From contig NC_026656.2 of the NCBI RefSeq assembly GCF_000004075.3, forward strand, positions 186,001 through 250,000: a DNA stretch of 64,000 bases. The letters are read 5' to 3'. This document shows positions 11,230 through 23,280 of the stretch, in pieces. Each line of letters opens with the position of its first letter. Position 1 is the stretch's first letter. Under the pieces are notes generated by a model. That model was not told the origin of the DNA and did no database searches. It worked only from the letters and a program-made list of their open reading frames with translations. The DNA comes from Cucumis sativus (lineage: Eukaryota > Streptophyta > Magnoliopsida > Cucurbitales > Cucurbitaceae). A program made the position numbers and the translations under genes.

Positions 11230-14200
11230 ATGATCAAAACTGGCAGAATAATAATGAAGACATCAATTTCTATCACACCACAACAAGAAGACATATATGG
11301 AGATTTGTATCAACCAGCACTTATTATCGCAACATGCTTTGCGGTTACCGCTCTGATGCTCTCCCTTTTCCTCATTCTACAGCATCTCAAGTCTTACTCT
11401 AATCCTTCGGTAACCACTTTTTTTGTCACCACTCCTTAACTACAAATGTGAGAACTAGGATCTTCATTTAATTACATGACGATGCGTCGTCTAAGATCAT
11501 ATCACACACCTATGACCTATGCATTGCCCTCAGGAACAAAAGTGGATTGTTGCGGTTCTTTTTATGGTTCCTGTATATGCCACCCAGTCGGTGAGTCTTT
11601 CAATCCACCCTCATGGTTGCACATATATTTTTAGTCTCTCACATTTCACACAAGTACAACTTGATTAGTTAAAACCAAACTTATGGTTGCACTTACATTT
11701 TTAGTCCCTAAACTTTCATACAAGTAAAACTTGATTAGTTAAAGCTCTAGTTGCTGACGATTTTAGTGTTTGTATTCTCTAGTATATATCCAGTTATAAG
11801 TCACAATATTATGTAATCCCTGTACTTAAAATTTTGCAACACTAGTAATTTAGTCTCCTATATTATGAAAAAACTACAAAATTAATTGCGATTTTATCCT
11901 ATAATGACTTTTCCATGCTTCCAAGGTACATGTATAGTCAAAACAAAAAGTATTCCTCGAGCTTGATATAAATATTTTTTTTTGCTACACGTTAATGGCG
12001 TTGGGTCGTTTCTGCTTTCCCAGATTATATCTTTATGGAATTCGAGATTTTCCCTTGCATGTGATATCTTACGGAACTGCTACGAAGCCTTCGCCTTGTA
12101 TTCTTTTGGAAGATATTTGATTGCTAGTCTTGGTAAGCTTCAGGCCTACCCATGTTATTGTGATTTATATATATACACACACACGTCTATTTCCATATAC
12201 ATATATGTAGTATATATATGGAAATATAATTATGGAACACTGTTCTTCGTTTCAAGTAGATTCTCTTCTCTAAGAAAAATACCTAAGTTCATCTTGGCCA
12301 ACATTTGCGGATCTCACAAATTGTCAAATCATAATGTGATGCATGACATTAGTTTTTCAAGTATTAACAAATTCGCGTACACAAGTGTTGTTCTTTATTC
12401 TTCTCCTTTAATTAATTTTTATAAAAACAGTATTGGGTGAGTGGGTGAGTGGTTCTTACAGAACTAGTCGAAACTTGAAACTACATCACATGCATCAAAT
12501 TATAATATAGTTTAAAACAGTGTTTGGTTGAGTATGGTTCTTAAATAATCAGTTGGATAACCTTTGTTCTAAATAGAGATCCGTTCCATTTTTACTAATT
12601 AGAGTACTGACTTTGATGCAAATAAGTAATTTCATTCTAGGAGAATGAAAGCATGCAAAGTGGTCAAGTACGAGGATTTTTTTCCGAGGAGACGTAAGAG
12701 TATTGATTTCATCAATTGATCTACTAAATTTAATTGTTTTAATTCTTGAACCAATTAAACACAAAACCTAGATTTTTACTTTTTCTTTCACATAGTTACT
12801 ACGTCAACACAATCTTAATCTAAATCTTCATACTACAACAACAAGACAATAGACTAAGCATTAAGAACATTCATCCTAAAAAGTATCACAAAGAATTCAT
12901 CTTCTCGTGGAATATAATAAAATCCTAGTCTAATAGGACTTCTACGAACAGAACCAAAGATAGAATTTTAAAATATATAAAAGAATCAAAGATGCAAAAG
13001 GAAAATGAAGGTGGATAATGGATAACACTATTGACTATTCTTCCATTTCTACGGTTTTTTTTTCCAATAATTCTTCAAAACTCTTAATGTTCAATGATTC
13101 CTACTATTTATACAGATATACATCGGAAGTAACCATTAACATGCGAAAACAAACAAAAGACTAAGCTGTTGAAAGCACTCACACTTTTGAGTGCTTTCCT
13201 GCTCCTGCTCAAACTACAAAATTACATATTACATTTCAAGAAGCCACAAACAATGGCTAACTTCACTCTTTAAGTACAGCAAAAATGAACACTTGGCCTC
13301 AAAGGCACGCCTATGCACCGAACAGCCAGAAGATGCATTTAAAGTAAACGTGACAGCATCGATGTACAAGAATAATTTGACTTCCGTGTATGGAGAGGGT
13401 GTATGTCTTTGTTTCTTTGAAGATTAGAATACAAGATGGTATCGAGAAAAAAATGCAGTAATTGGTAAAAGACATTCGTCTTGTTTACCAGGAGCCCAGT
13501 TGAAATCCACATAATGATAAGAATGTGTTGATGAAATCGATGGTTCCCTTGTGAATATTGAGCTGTTTTTTTTCTAATGGTAAGCCAATAATATTTGATC
13601 GAAGCAACATGAATTATCTTTGTTTGTTTGTTGCACAGGGTTTATTGTAGGTCGGGTTGTGGTGAGACTGTATGTAAGACCTGATATAAGTTAAGATCAA
13701 GTAAATGCGTGTTACTCTCCAAGGAGATGTTTGACTTGCAAGTTTTACACTTTTATTTTGTTCTTAAATTTCTACAGCCCATTCTAGAGGAATTCAAGCT
13801 TAAGAAACCAAAGTTATTAAAATATCGAGTCGTCCACTAATAGTGACAATACTACACTTGGTTTATGTCACATTGCCTAATGGCCTAGTAAGCAGTTCGT
13901 TGTACTAATTGCTTCATTTTATGTATAAGCGTGGCATCGAATATACCAAATTAATATATTATGAGTTCTTTATAGCATGCATGCAATTTTTTTTGATGAT
14001 GCAAGGTGGTGAGAGAAGAGTCATTGAACTACTTGAAAGTGAATCAATAAAACAGCTGGATCAACCTCTAATAGAGGGTGAAGAAAAGAGGTCAAGGTCT
14101 CAAAGAACACTGTGGAACTTTCTCCTTAAACCGCATGCTGTTGGAAAAGCTCTGCTCACTATAGAGAAGTTTGGTCTTGTTCAATATGTAGGGCACTGAT

Positions 14201-15642
14201 CTGGAATTCTTTTTCAGCTTGTTCTCGATAATGAGTTTTCTTATGTACATATATTATATGCATTGGTGATTTAGATGATTCTGAAGACAGCAACTGCATT
14301 TATAGCATTTATATTGGAGCTTTTTGGAGTTTATGGCGATGGGAAGTTCAAGTGGTCCTACGGGTATGTATTTAAATTTGCACTAATAACCAATGATGAT
14401 GGTGAATTGAATAGTTTGGTTATGTAACTCTCTACTTTTAAAGCTTATTTTCGAAATGTGATTAAAGCAAGAAATGGACATGTTTTATGTTTAACAAATT
14501 TGTAGTGGAATCTATCCCTTATTGAGCAAAATATATCATTCTTACATCTATATCCTCTTGTTATAGTCAACGCCGTTGATATTAGCATTTCTACTGCCTC
14601 TGTGCTCATGACCCTTCACGTTTCTACCTTAGTTTTGAAGATTTACATTTGTTTTGCTTCACTTCTGCTTATGCCTTGCTGTATCATGTTTCCCGTAGGT
14701 ATCCATACATAGCAGTGGTACTCAACTTCAGTCAGATGTGGGCACTATTTTGTCTTGTCCAATTTTATAATGTAACTCACGAGCAACTGAAACCAATAAA
14801 GCCACTAGCAAAATTTATTAGTTTCAAAGCCATAGTGTTTGCAACATGGTGGCAAGGTGTAGGTATTGCTCTATTACGTGAACTTGAAGTTCTGCCGAAG
14901 GAGGGGAAACTAGAAATTGGACTGCAGGACTTCTTAATTTGCATAGAAGTAATCTGCCTGACTTTGCATTTGGCAGCTAAATTTTCTTCTCAAATTTTGT
15001 GTGCCTTGTTTTGTTTATTAAGTATCTAATTCTTTAATTAAACTACTTATGTTCAACTTTGATTAATGTTTTATTCATGGTTTTTGTGTTTTTTTTTTTT
15101 TGGATGTGTGCTCTTTCTTTTCGAAGTCCTTATCTTTTCTTATTTTTCTATTGAATTGCAGATGGCTATTGCAGCTGTGGCTCATATATTTGTTTTATCT
15201 GCGGAACCGTATCGTTACATACCAGTTTCTGCATGTGGAGTGGCAACCATAGAAACAATCAAAGGAGCGTCGGAGGTCAAAGAAGGAAAAGATAAAAAGT
15301 CAGCTCTGGTAGAAAGGATGGAAACCCATGTGGAGGCTCCTGGGACGAGCGTCACTGAGAGTGTCCAGGACATAGTTCTGGAAGGCGGCCAACGAGTAAG
15401 TAGCGTCTAGACATATGCTCAAAACAGTTTTTAGCATCTCATGTTTAACACTTACGTAGCAGGTTGTCAAGGATGTTGTATTGACCATAAACCAAGCAAT
15501 AAGACCAGTGGAGAAAGGCGTGGCCATGATACAAGAGACCCTTCACCAGCGAACGATAGGTTCAGATGAATTAGAGTCAGATGTAGAGGTTGAAGAATAC
15601 GTGGAAGAAAATGGAAATCTTGTTGGAACTAAAGTTGTCTGA
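11230..15642 (+). CDS. LAZ1H2: LAZ1 homolog 2-like DUF300 membrane protein
   Basis: Eight exons: 11230-11409, 11534-11590, 12024-12132, 14006-14187, 14275-14363, 14699-14948, 15162-15395, 15463-15642. All junctions are GT-AG and in phase, giving 426 aa. The product is a multi-pass membrane protein of the DUF300/TMEM184 family, related to solute-carrier organic solute transporter alpha chains. Visible blocks are EQKWIVAVLFMVPVYA, CDILRNCYEAFALYSFGRYL, KFGLVQYMILKT, YPYIAVVLNFSQMWALFCLV, KFISFKAIVFATWWQG and EMAIAAVAHIFVL. These match Arabidopsis LAZ1 homolog 2 along the whole length, including the acidic C-terminal tail. LAZ1 proteins act in vacuole integrity, cell death and brassinosteroid signalling; the role here is inferred. 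A second in-frame ATG at 11254 could be the true start. The neighbouring TBL gene converges 338 bp downstream. Confidence 0.92.
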
Positions 15643-15761
15643 GACTTTTTTTTTTTTTTTTTTTTTTTGCCTTTCAATAGATGAATTATGGATGGATGTA
15701 ATTTTGATGTTACATGTTCCGTCAGTGTAGTTTTGATGACTGTCATATTCTTTTCAAGCTA

Positions 15762-15767
15762 AATAAA
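15762..15767 (+). terminator. likely polyadenylation signal of the LAZ1-like gene
   Basis: AATAAA lies 120 bp after the stop codon, following a T-rich run at 15647-15668. Confidence 0.5.
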
Positions 15768-15980
15768 ATGTTTACAATCACTCTTCCAGCGATCTGTATT
15801 CATCTCTAAATATAATTACGTGTGATATACGAATTCATAGAGTATACACTACTTAAAAATAGAAGCGAGTTCTCTTGAACTGTGAATAGTAATAAAAAAG
15901 AAGGAGCTCTCATTCGAGTCACTTCTTCATAGCCGCACACCACAGTTTTCTGATTGGCTTTCCATCCCGTAACCTTGTGA

Positions 15981-18900
15981 CTAGATCTGCGCAAACAAAA
16001 TTTCATTCCATGTATCAGGGACGCCTGGTAGACACCAGTGGAGACAATCCTGAACACCGACTTTGGCCGTTATGCTATATTTAGATATATGAGCCTCGTC
16101 TCTAAGCTGGGAAAGGGCTGTTATGTCCAAAATCTTAACCCCCGTCCCCTTCACGGCACCTGCAGCACTCTCATCACTTGATTCATCTTGTGATACTTCC
16201 TTTCCAATCGACATAGGTCTCGTGTTGTCACAGCTTCCTCCAGTATTCCAATCTCCACCCACAAAGTGTCTTGGTGAAATTGATCGATAGAAAGCTTTCA
16301 AGCCCGGATACTTTGGCAGCTGAGAGTTCACCCAGTTGACAATACTATAAACGGTGAAATTCTTGGCACTCCAAATCATTGCGAGTTTCTTGTCATTGTT
16401 TGGCTTACCATCCACATGCATCACCCAACGGTTAGCCTTGAGCTTTCCACGATTCCAGTGGTGTCCTGTGTTCAGAACCAACACATCAAATTTATTAATA
16501 TATCGCTGTAGGAATGCAGGTGGTCGATCCAAATGCATGGCATAATCAGTGCTTCCATCTTTTTCATCCAAGGGCTCCACGTCACATAGGCTAGCTGACC
16601 AATAATAGAGTATTGTAGTATTGGTGCTTGGGAATCGATATGCCCACCCGTTAGGGCGTGTGTTACCAGGAGCTAAGATCAAGTTGTATTCTTTCCCCAC
16701 ATCTACAAACTGCTGCTCCTTCCCACCAGTGACCATACACATCAAAGACTGGAATTGTTGGCGTCCCAAGGAGTCTCCAACAAAGGCTAGAGTTTTGTCT
16801 TGCATCCTGAATGAAGCAGAATCATAAACATTATAATAGGGTCGTAACTATCTACATTACCATGACACATGAACAAACAAAAAGTAGAAAATAGGGATCG
16901 CCTAAGGGCATAGACAAAACTGGAAAAGAATATGCTCGATAATGTCCTAACCTTTGTGATTACTTCTTTTATTTTGTGTAACTTGCTATGATAGATCAGG
17001 ATTTGGAAATCAAAAGTGTATCATACAAAATACAAATAAACTATCAAGACCAACTTAGGGTGGAATAGAAATAAATCGATAATTAGTGAACTTTAAAGTT
17101 AACTGGCCGATATACGAAGTAATATTTTAGGTGGAGATTTGTCATCCCTTTTCTTGAAGTACTTAAGATACAGTTGACCTCCAAAGAGGTTTTCAGCCTA
17201 CAGAAAATGTGGTCAGCAGCGTTAGAAGCTGGGGTGGTGGTTGGGTTGTGGATTTGTTGAATTGGAAAATAGTTAACCTCAATCTAGATGGTGCAAGAAA
17301 TAATCTGAAGTTTCTCAAAAGGATACCTTTTCAGAAACTCGGAGCCTTTGAATCTTTCCATTTCACAATTATTTGGTTGCCATCTAAGATTTTCATAGGA
17401 AAAATCTGCACGTTGAGTCAGACGACAAGCCCACATGCTAGAAAGCCATTGCTTGCATTCAAACCCAGAATACGAAGGTTGCTTCTCATCTACAACCCAT
17501 TTTCCTTTGGCATAATTGCAGGCTGCAATTCGTCAGATAAAGTACAAAATCTATTAGTACATGTACACCAAATCGATAAAATCATAAACAAAAGCATGTG
17601 GAACTTAAAAGGTATACTCTTATCAATAACATGATCAAAGGCTCAAAGAATATAGCAGAATCATACCATTTTTACAAGACTGGCATAGCAGAGCAGAAAA
17701 CTGACAAAAAAAAAAAAAGTTTTTGGTAGTGATAACGTAATTTGCTTATGAAACAAACAGTAGAAAAAACTAATTATTTCCCTAAAAAATTTTCGTTAGC
17801 CTGTAGGTCTCATTACTGGATTGCAAGTGTTCATAACCCACATATATCATGATAAAAATCTCTTCTGGAGGAAATGTCAAGCCTCTGGTTTATGGAAAAA
17901 CAGATGGCATATGGAAGGATTTGGTGGGTGACGTCAGGTGTGTGGAGCTTATTTCTACAAGATTTTGGTGTTAATTATTCAAGACATTATGACATTCCAG
18001 CAACAATGGTGAATTTCTTCTCAATATGCCTTTCAAAGAAAAAGTTGTTTTTTGTGGTTAGCTAGGGTGTGTGCGGTTTTGTGGGATATTTAGGGTGAGA
18101 GGAATGATAGAATTTTTAGAGGAAGAGAGCAGGATTCTAGTGATGTCTGGTCCTTGGTTAGATGCCATGATTATCTTTGGGCTTCCATTTTGAAGCAGTT
18201 TTGTAACTATACAATTGGTCATATTTTGCTTGCCTTTTCATAAATGAGGGTTGTCTTTGTAGGGCTTCTTTAGCCCTTCTACCTTTCATTTTATCACAAT
18301 GAAAGTTGTTTTATCAAATATATATATATATATATATGCATCCCTTATTTTCCAACAAAAGAAAAAATTGAAAATGTGTTAATTAAAGGTTTTCCAAAGT
18401 GGCAATTCAATAACTTAATTGACAAGCTGGCTATGGATGATATCTTCAAACCAGCTTAAGGGGGAGTGTTATTATTTATTTATTTCCTTTATTGTTGATA
18501 TTTTCATTGTATTCAATATATATTTGAGCATTTATTTTTTTCCATATTTGTATTTTCCTACTTTGTATTGGATATTTCTTCTATTTAAGAACTATTTTCT
18601 TTCTAAGACAAATAAGAGAGAAAATGCATCTTACACAATACCAATATATTGTATCACAAGGAATGCTTTCCCTGTGTTTTCCTTGTGTCATTATTGGGCT
18701 ATACGGAGTGCATGTGGACTAAAACCTAACATAAGGCTTCTAAAGGCCTTCACTCGAAGCCCCCTTTCCCTTTTCTCTTTGTTCTAATCATGGATGCTTT
18801 ATGCATAATGTCATTCATGAGCTTTGGAGGTAAAAATAAAGTAAAAGTGAACTCTTCCTTTGTACCGATGATACGTTAATTTTTTGCCTTGCGTTAGGAG

Positions 18901-21367
18901 AGAAAATTGTCTTGGTCCATCTCTTAAAAGAAATTTCAAGCCAATGTATCAATTTGTGTTGGCGTACTATATTGAGCATGCATGCCTGCCTGCCTCAACT
19001 GGCCTAAAATCTCCGTTGTTTAGTTGGTTAACTCTCCAATACTTGTTTAGAAATGCACAAGGAAGGAAGGAACTCAATATTTCTTTTTCCTTTTTCTCTT
19101 TGGGTTTGCGAAAAAAATGGAGAAGGAAAGGAAATTGGATAAATAGAAGAATGGTTTTATTTCCAGAGGAGAAAGATTAACACTCCGTGTAACCATCCTT
19201 CCCATGATACCAAGCCCACCCAACGGTATTTCACACTATCATAAACTCCAAGACTTAACAAAGATTTTCGCTACTAGACCACCCACCTAGAGAGTTGAAC
19301 TTAGGACTATAAGTCCACTCTTATCTGAAACCCAATCCCTTGACACTAAGGTTGCTGCTTGAGGGCAAAGCTCAACAAAATCTCTACAAAAACCAACTCA
19401 TAATTGAAACCATTCCTTTTCACAGTTGTTGCATGACAATCAATGTGGTATGTGTAAATTCTCCATATTCAAATGTCCATTCTGATATAAGAAACATAGT
19501 AGAATTTGTAGAGTGGCAAATAGTAAAGAGTAAATATATTCCACACCTTGATTCTTTTTCAATTTCTCATCTATCGTGCTGATGTTGTAGACTATCGGCA
19601 AAACTGAATCAACACTTTCTTCTGCTTGTCTTGAATAATTTTCTTCCACACTTTGTTCTGCTTGACTTGAATAATTTTCTTCTACTGCCTCCTCTATTTT
19701 TTCATCAAGTTCTTTTGGTTTTGGTTTTAAAACCTCTTTCTTTATAGGAGCCGTTTTACCTTTAACCACAATTTGGTTATGAATGGTTTCATCTTCTATA
19801 ATTTCTTTTGGACTTCCTGAGTTCCCATCGTTTCTTAGTTCCACTATCTGTTTGTGTGTAACTTCTCTGGAACCTATATGGTTTCCTGGATGGAAAGTTC
19901 GCATTCAAAAATCTTAATTGAAGGGTTACTATGAAATTTACAACATCTAGATGAAACTAGTACATTAAGAATGCTGTTAATAGAATAGCTCAAAGACATA
20001 AAGAAAACAAAGCTTCAAGTTCAAAGAAGAAACATGTAAGACTTAAAGGCATGCACCACATAAATAAGGTAAGAAATTTGAATCAGTTTATAATAAGGAA
20101 TGGAGGCCATAGAAATGTAGTTTGAAATGGCAACACCATAATAGAAAAATGTCTACTAGAAAAGCTCAGCCAAATTTATAGGTTGATTGTTTCATTCAAC
20201 CATACTATTGCTACAAATAAAAAGTGAGACAAATTTATACTACCAAATTGGTTACAAGGAAAATCACAACTAATCTAGAAAGACCTCCTAGGTACAGTTA
20301 ACAATAAACTGAATATATTGGAAACAAAAATGTTAGCAACATTGAATTAAAAATATTTACCCTTGTTTTGAGAAGATACTGTGTCCTCTTCATTTGAATA
20401 ACTATGAGAAGAAGGCCTGCGAGCTTCTTGATTACTTACAGTGTTTTTATCTTCAAAAATGGGAACATATTCACTAGTATGCTCTTGTTGTCCCGAAGGA
20501 GAAATACTAACTAGTCTACCTCGATCTGTGATACAAAAGAAAATCAAGAAGCACAATTATGAATATGTACCTAAAGTTCAAAAGTCCTAATTGTGAACAA
20601 GGTTATCATGGTTCAAACCATGCCAGCCATTTAGGATATTAAAAATCTCACGAGTTCCCATGCCATGTGTAAATCATGTTGTTCTACAAAGGTGTGCATA
20701 TATAACCCTGTTGGAATGGTCTATTCCAAGTACGACGGCGCCTCTATTTTGTATTCTAAATTATTCTCTCTCATAATATTGTTCTCCTACCCTACTAATT
20801 TAGCTTAAACACTATTAGTGAACCAGGTAAATTTGTGTATGTATTCTTTATTGTTTTACGTTTTTCTGTTTTCTTTATTTGGCAATTTCATAACAAAGAC
20901 TAACACCAATTGTTATCAACGTACTCATATGCTAAAAACATGATAAGTTTTCTAAGAATTTTCAAGTTTAGAGAAAGGGCTAATATCTCTTGCAAATAAA
21001 CATGTGAAATGATTACTCGTCCAGTTGGATGAAAAGCGATGTCTTCAGAATTTCATAAATCGTGTAAGAACTCATCTTGATTGGGAGATACAATATTGTA
21101 CAATGGCTGATTTTGCTATGTTATAATTATACGAAATTTCAGCTCCGTAGAAAACTCCTTGACACTTTGGCACCACGAATAAGTCTAATGCAACGGGAAT
21201 TATTAGCAAACCATACCTAGAGACAACTGCAACCGAGTCTGAGGTGGAGGGATGGTATTAAGAAGTGGTGTTTTCTCCCATGTCAACATAATAATAACCG
21301 TGCACATCAAAGCAATGGTTACAAGAGATAACTCTTTACCCCTTAGTCCATAAAAGCCCTTCTTCAT
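15981..21367 (-). CDS. trichome birefringence-like (TBL14/15/16 group) polysaccharide O-acetyltransferase
   Basis: Five exons: 21367-21217, 20525-20361, 19885-19547, 17522-17327, 16806-15981. All are in phase, giving 558 aa. A Golgi type II layout is seen: short cytosolic start, membrane anchor at about residues 14-28, a long variable linker (about 50-218), the PMR5N cysteine-rich domain (219-283; [25 protein letters not shown]) and the PC-esterase domain. GDS is at 294-296 and the second motif DCLHWCLPG has D537 and H540. Family members acetylate cell-wall polymers such as xylan in the Golgi. The start was chosen because [14 protein letters not shown] matches the family N-terminus, although the frame stays open upstream. 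Odd points: an acidic 12-residue unit is repeated in exon 3, the donor of intron 4 is U12-like, and intron 3 (2.0 kb) holds retrotransposon remnants. The exact TBL number is uncertain. Confidence 0.9.
17870..18340 (+). mobile_element. LINE 3'-end remnant inside TBL intron 3
   Basis: On the plus strand, opposite to the host gene, the text reads as the C-terminal zf-RVT tail of a plant LINE pol protein: [13 protein letters not shown], then VWSLVRCH and [12 protein letters not shown]. One stop interrupts it. It ends in the usual 3' stretch with TCACAATGAAAGTTG and an (AT)n tail at about 18319-18338. The 5' border was not found. Confidence 0.65.
18370..18660 (+). mobile_element. Ty1/copia 3'-end remnant (RNase H tail, polypurine tract, LTR) inside TBL intron 3
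   Basis: [12 protein letters not shown] followed by a stop is the typical end of copia pol. It is followed by the polypurine tract AAGGGGGAG ending at 18466 and then an LTR starting TGTTATTATTT at 18467. The LTR probably ends near 18656-18658 (TATCACA). Only the 3' part of the element is present. Confidence 0.65.
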
Positions 21368-22489
21368 CCTACATTTGAGTAGCAAGCGTGTTAATATTTT
21401 ATCAAAATGTTCTTGGAAGAATGAGTCGGCAGGTAAAATAAACATATAGAGAACGAAAAGATAACCGGTGCTCAAGTGGCAATTACACACACAATCGATT
21501 ACTAGTACATTGGGACTACAAGATACTGGACAATTTGAGGATTTTCCAAGGGCATAACATCTACGATCTGTGACGTAAGTGCAACGAATAGCAGTGGAAT
21601 GCCCAATAATTGAAGGATTTGAGTTGTGACTACAAATAAATGTTGCACATTCCCACCAGTAACAAGATACATGGTTTGAATAAAATCTCAAGTTGCTTCT
21701 CTCGAATCTTAATGGAAAATAAGAAAAACAGTAGGGGTTAAATTAGCAAGCATGATTTAGGTTCTCAATCATGTGGAAAATTATTTTAGTAGCAAATAGC
21801 AGTGTAGTTAGGGCGGGAACGAAATTAACATCCTCGTGTAGCAACGTTGGAAGTATTGTAGAGATTTCAGGCTCGGACCAAAGATCTCCATCGGAGTATA
21901 GAGAAATTGTGAAATTTCATGCGAGTAGCCAAGAGACAACTGTATCGCAGAAACAGAAAAACAATGAGAAGACAATACCTTACAGATTAGATATCAAGGC
22001 TGCATTGGAGACGATTTGCAGAAAACAAATGTAGTTAGAAGGAAAAACGGGGTCGAGATCGAATGACAAATTTCGGATTTACAATCAATCAATCGGTGGA
22101 ACATGTGACGAAAGAAAAAAAAAAGGAGGGAGAATGAGAAAAACAAAGAAGAGCAGAGAACAAGAAGGGAAGGGAAGAGCTATAAATAGAAGTATAGAAT
22201 TATAAATGTGAAGGGAAAAAGGAGGAGCAAAACTAAGGTGCAACAGCATCGACACGTGTGGCTCATCTTGGTGCTGGCCATGTTTCAATCATGTTTTCAC
22301 TTCTTCATCTTCCAAATTTTTCTTTATAATTCTATAGAAAATAAATAAATACCATTTTAGATCTAACATTTTAGGAATAGATGTGTTTGGTTAATTTAGT
22401 TCCAAGTTTCCAGTGATAGGTTTAAAAGGTCATTTTCAGTTAAAATAACATTTTATATGAATAATAATTAATTATATAATAAACAAAAT

Positions 22490-22700
22490 TTTAATTCATA
22501 AATATAGCCAAACTTATTTATTGATAGACTTTGTTTATCAATAATATATCAGTATTTGTAATATAGTCTACTAGTGATGTAGTGATATATTCCTGTCGTT
22601 GATATACTTTAACGAATTTTGCTATATTTGCAATATTTTAAAAATGTTGTTACTTAATTATTTTGAATCTAATAGTTATATTTTTAATTGTCCCTTACGT
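22490..22700 (+). repeat. dispersed AT-rich element, copy 1
   Basis: It contains TTGATAGACTTTGTTTATCAA, then TTTGCTATATTTGCAATATTTT, then TTAATTATTTTGAATCTAATAG. The same three blocks in the same order recur at about 55545-55745 and 55770-56025. Confidence 0.6.
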
Positions 22701-22879
22701 TAATATACAAGTTTAAGGGGCGTGAGTTTGAAATTAGGGGACGTCAACCAATGTTTGGACACTTGGAATAAAACTCATGCAATTAAGAATCTAAACCCAT
22801 GAGTTTTATTTTTTTTTATTGTATGTCGTATGTTTTAGAAAAAAATATAGTTCAAGCTTTTGCCAGTCAATGATAATTG

Positions 22880-23280
22880 ATAAATGTTTGAAATAGGCAT
22901 TGACCAACTTCACGATCAACCATGATGGTCGATCGTGATTGATCGACGGTCATTATGATTGATCATTTTAACTATTGGTTCCAAATTGCTGCATCTGAAT
23001 TGTCTTGACCATTGATTATCGAACGCGTTGATCGTTGTTGATATACAACTTTGGACGTTACTGTCATCAGGTGAGCATCTCGATCAACAACGGCCGATCG
23101 TTGTCACTAACTATCCATGTCGTGTCTATTGACAAGGAGTCGTAGTGTTGGTCAATGACCAATAGCCATGACCCTTGACGAGAGATGGTCATGATGTTGG
23201 CAACCAGTCATCTTAAACATTGACGACTATTGACTGTCTTCAACACTGATCAATGACCATCTTCATCGATGTTTCCTACA
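22880..23280. repeat. degenerate GATC/TGACCA-rich repeat
   Basis: The words GATCGA, TTGATCG, CAATGACCA and GGTCAT, on both strands, recur at short and irregular spacing over about 400 bp. Examples are GATGGTCGATCGTGATTGA near 22922 and GGTCAATGACCAATAGCCAT near 23145. The base composition differs from the AT-rich flanks. Confidence 0.5.

Noticed and set aside
12187-12225. Small hairpin TATTTCCATATA...TATATGGAAATA in intron 3 of the LAZ1-like gene
   Set aside because: Short, AT-rich and isolated; too weak for a microRNA precursor or element call.
13191-13427. 78-residue frame within intron 3 of the LAZ1-like gene
   Set aside because: Exons 3 and 4 join in phase without it and it has no similarity I recognise; it may be old inserted sequence.
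21771-22034. 87-residue plus-strand frame between TBL and RECQL3
   Set aside because: No recognisable domain, no splice partners, lies in the TBL 5' flank; likely chance.
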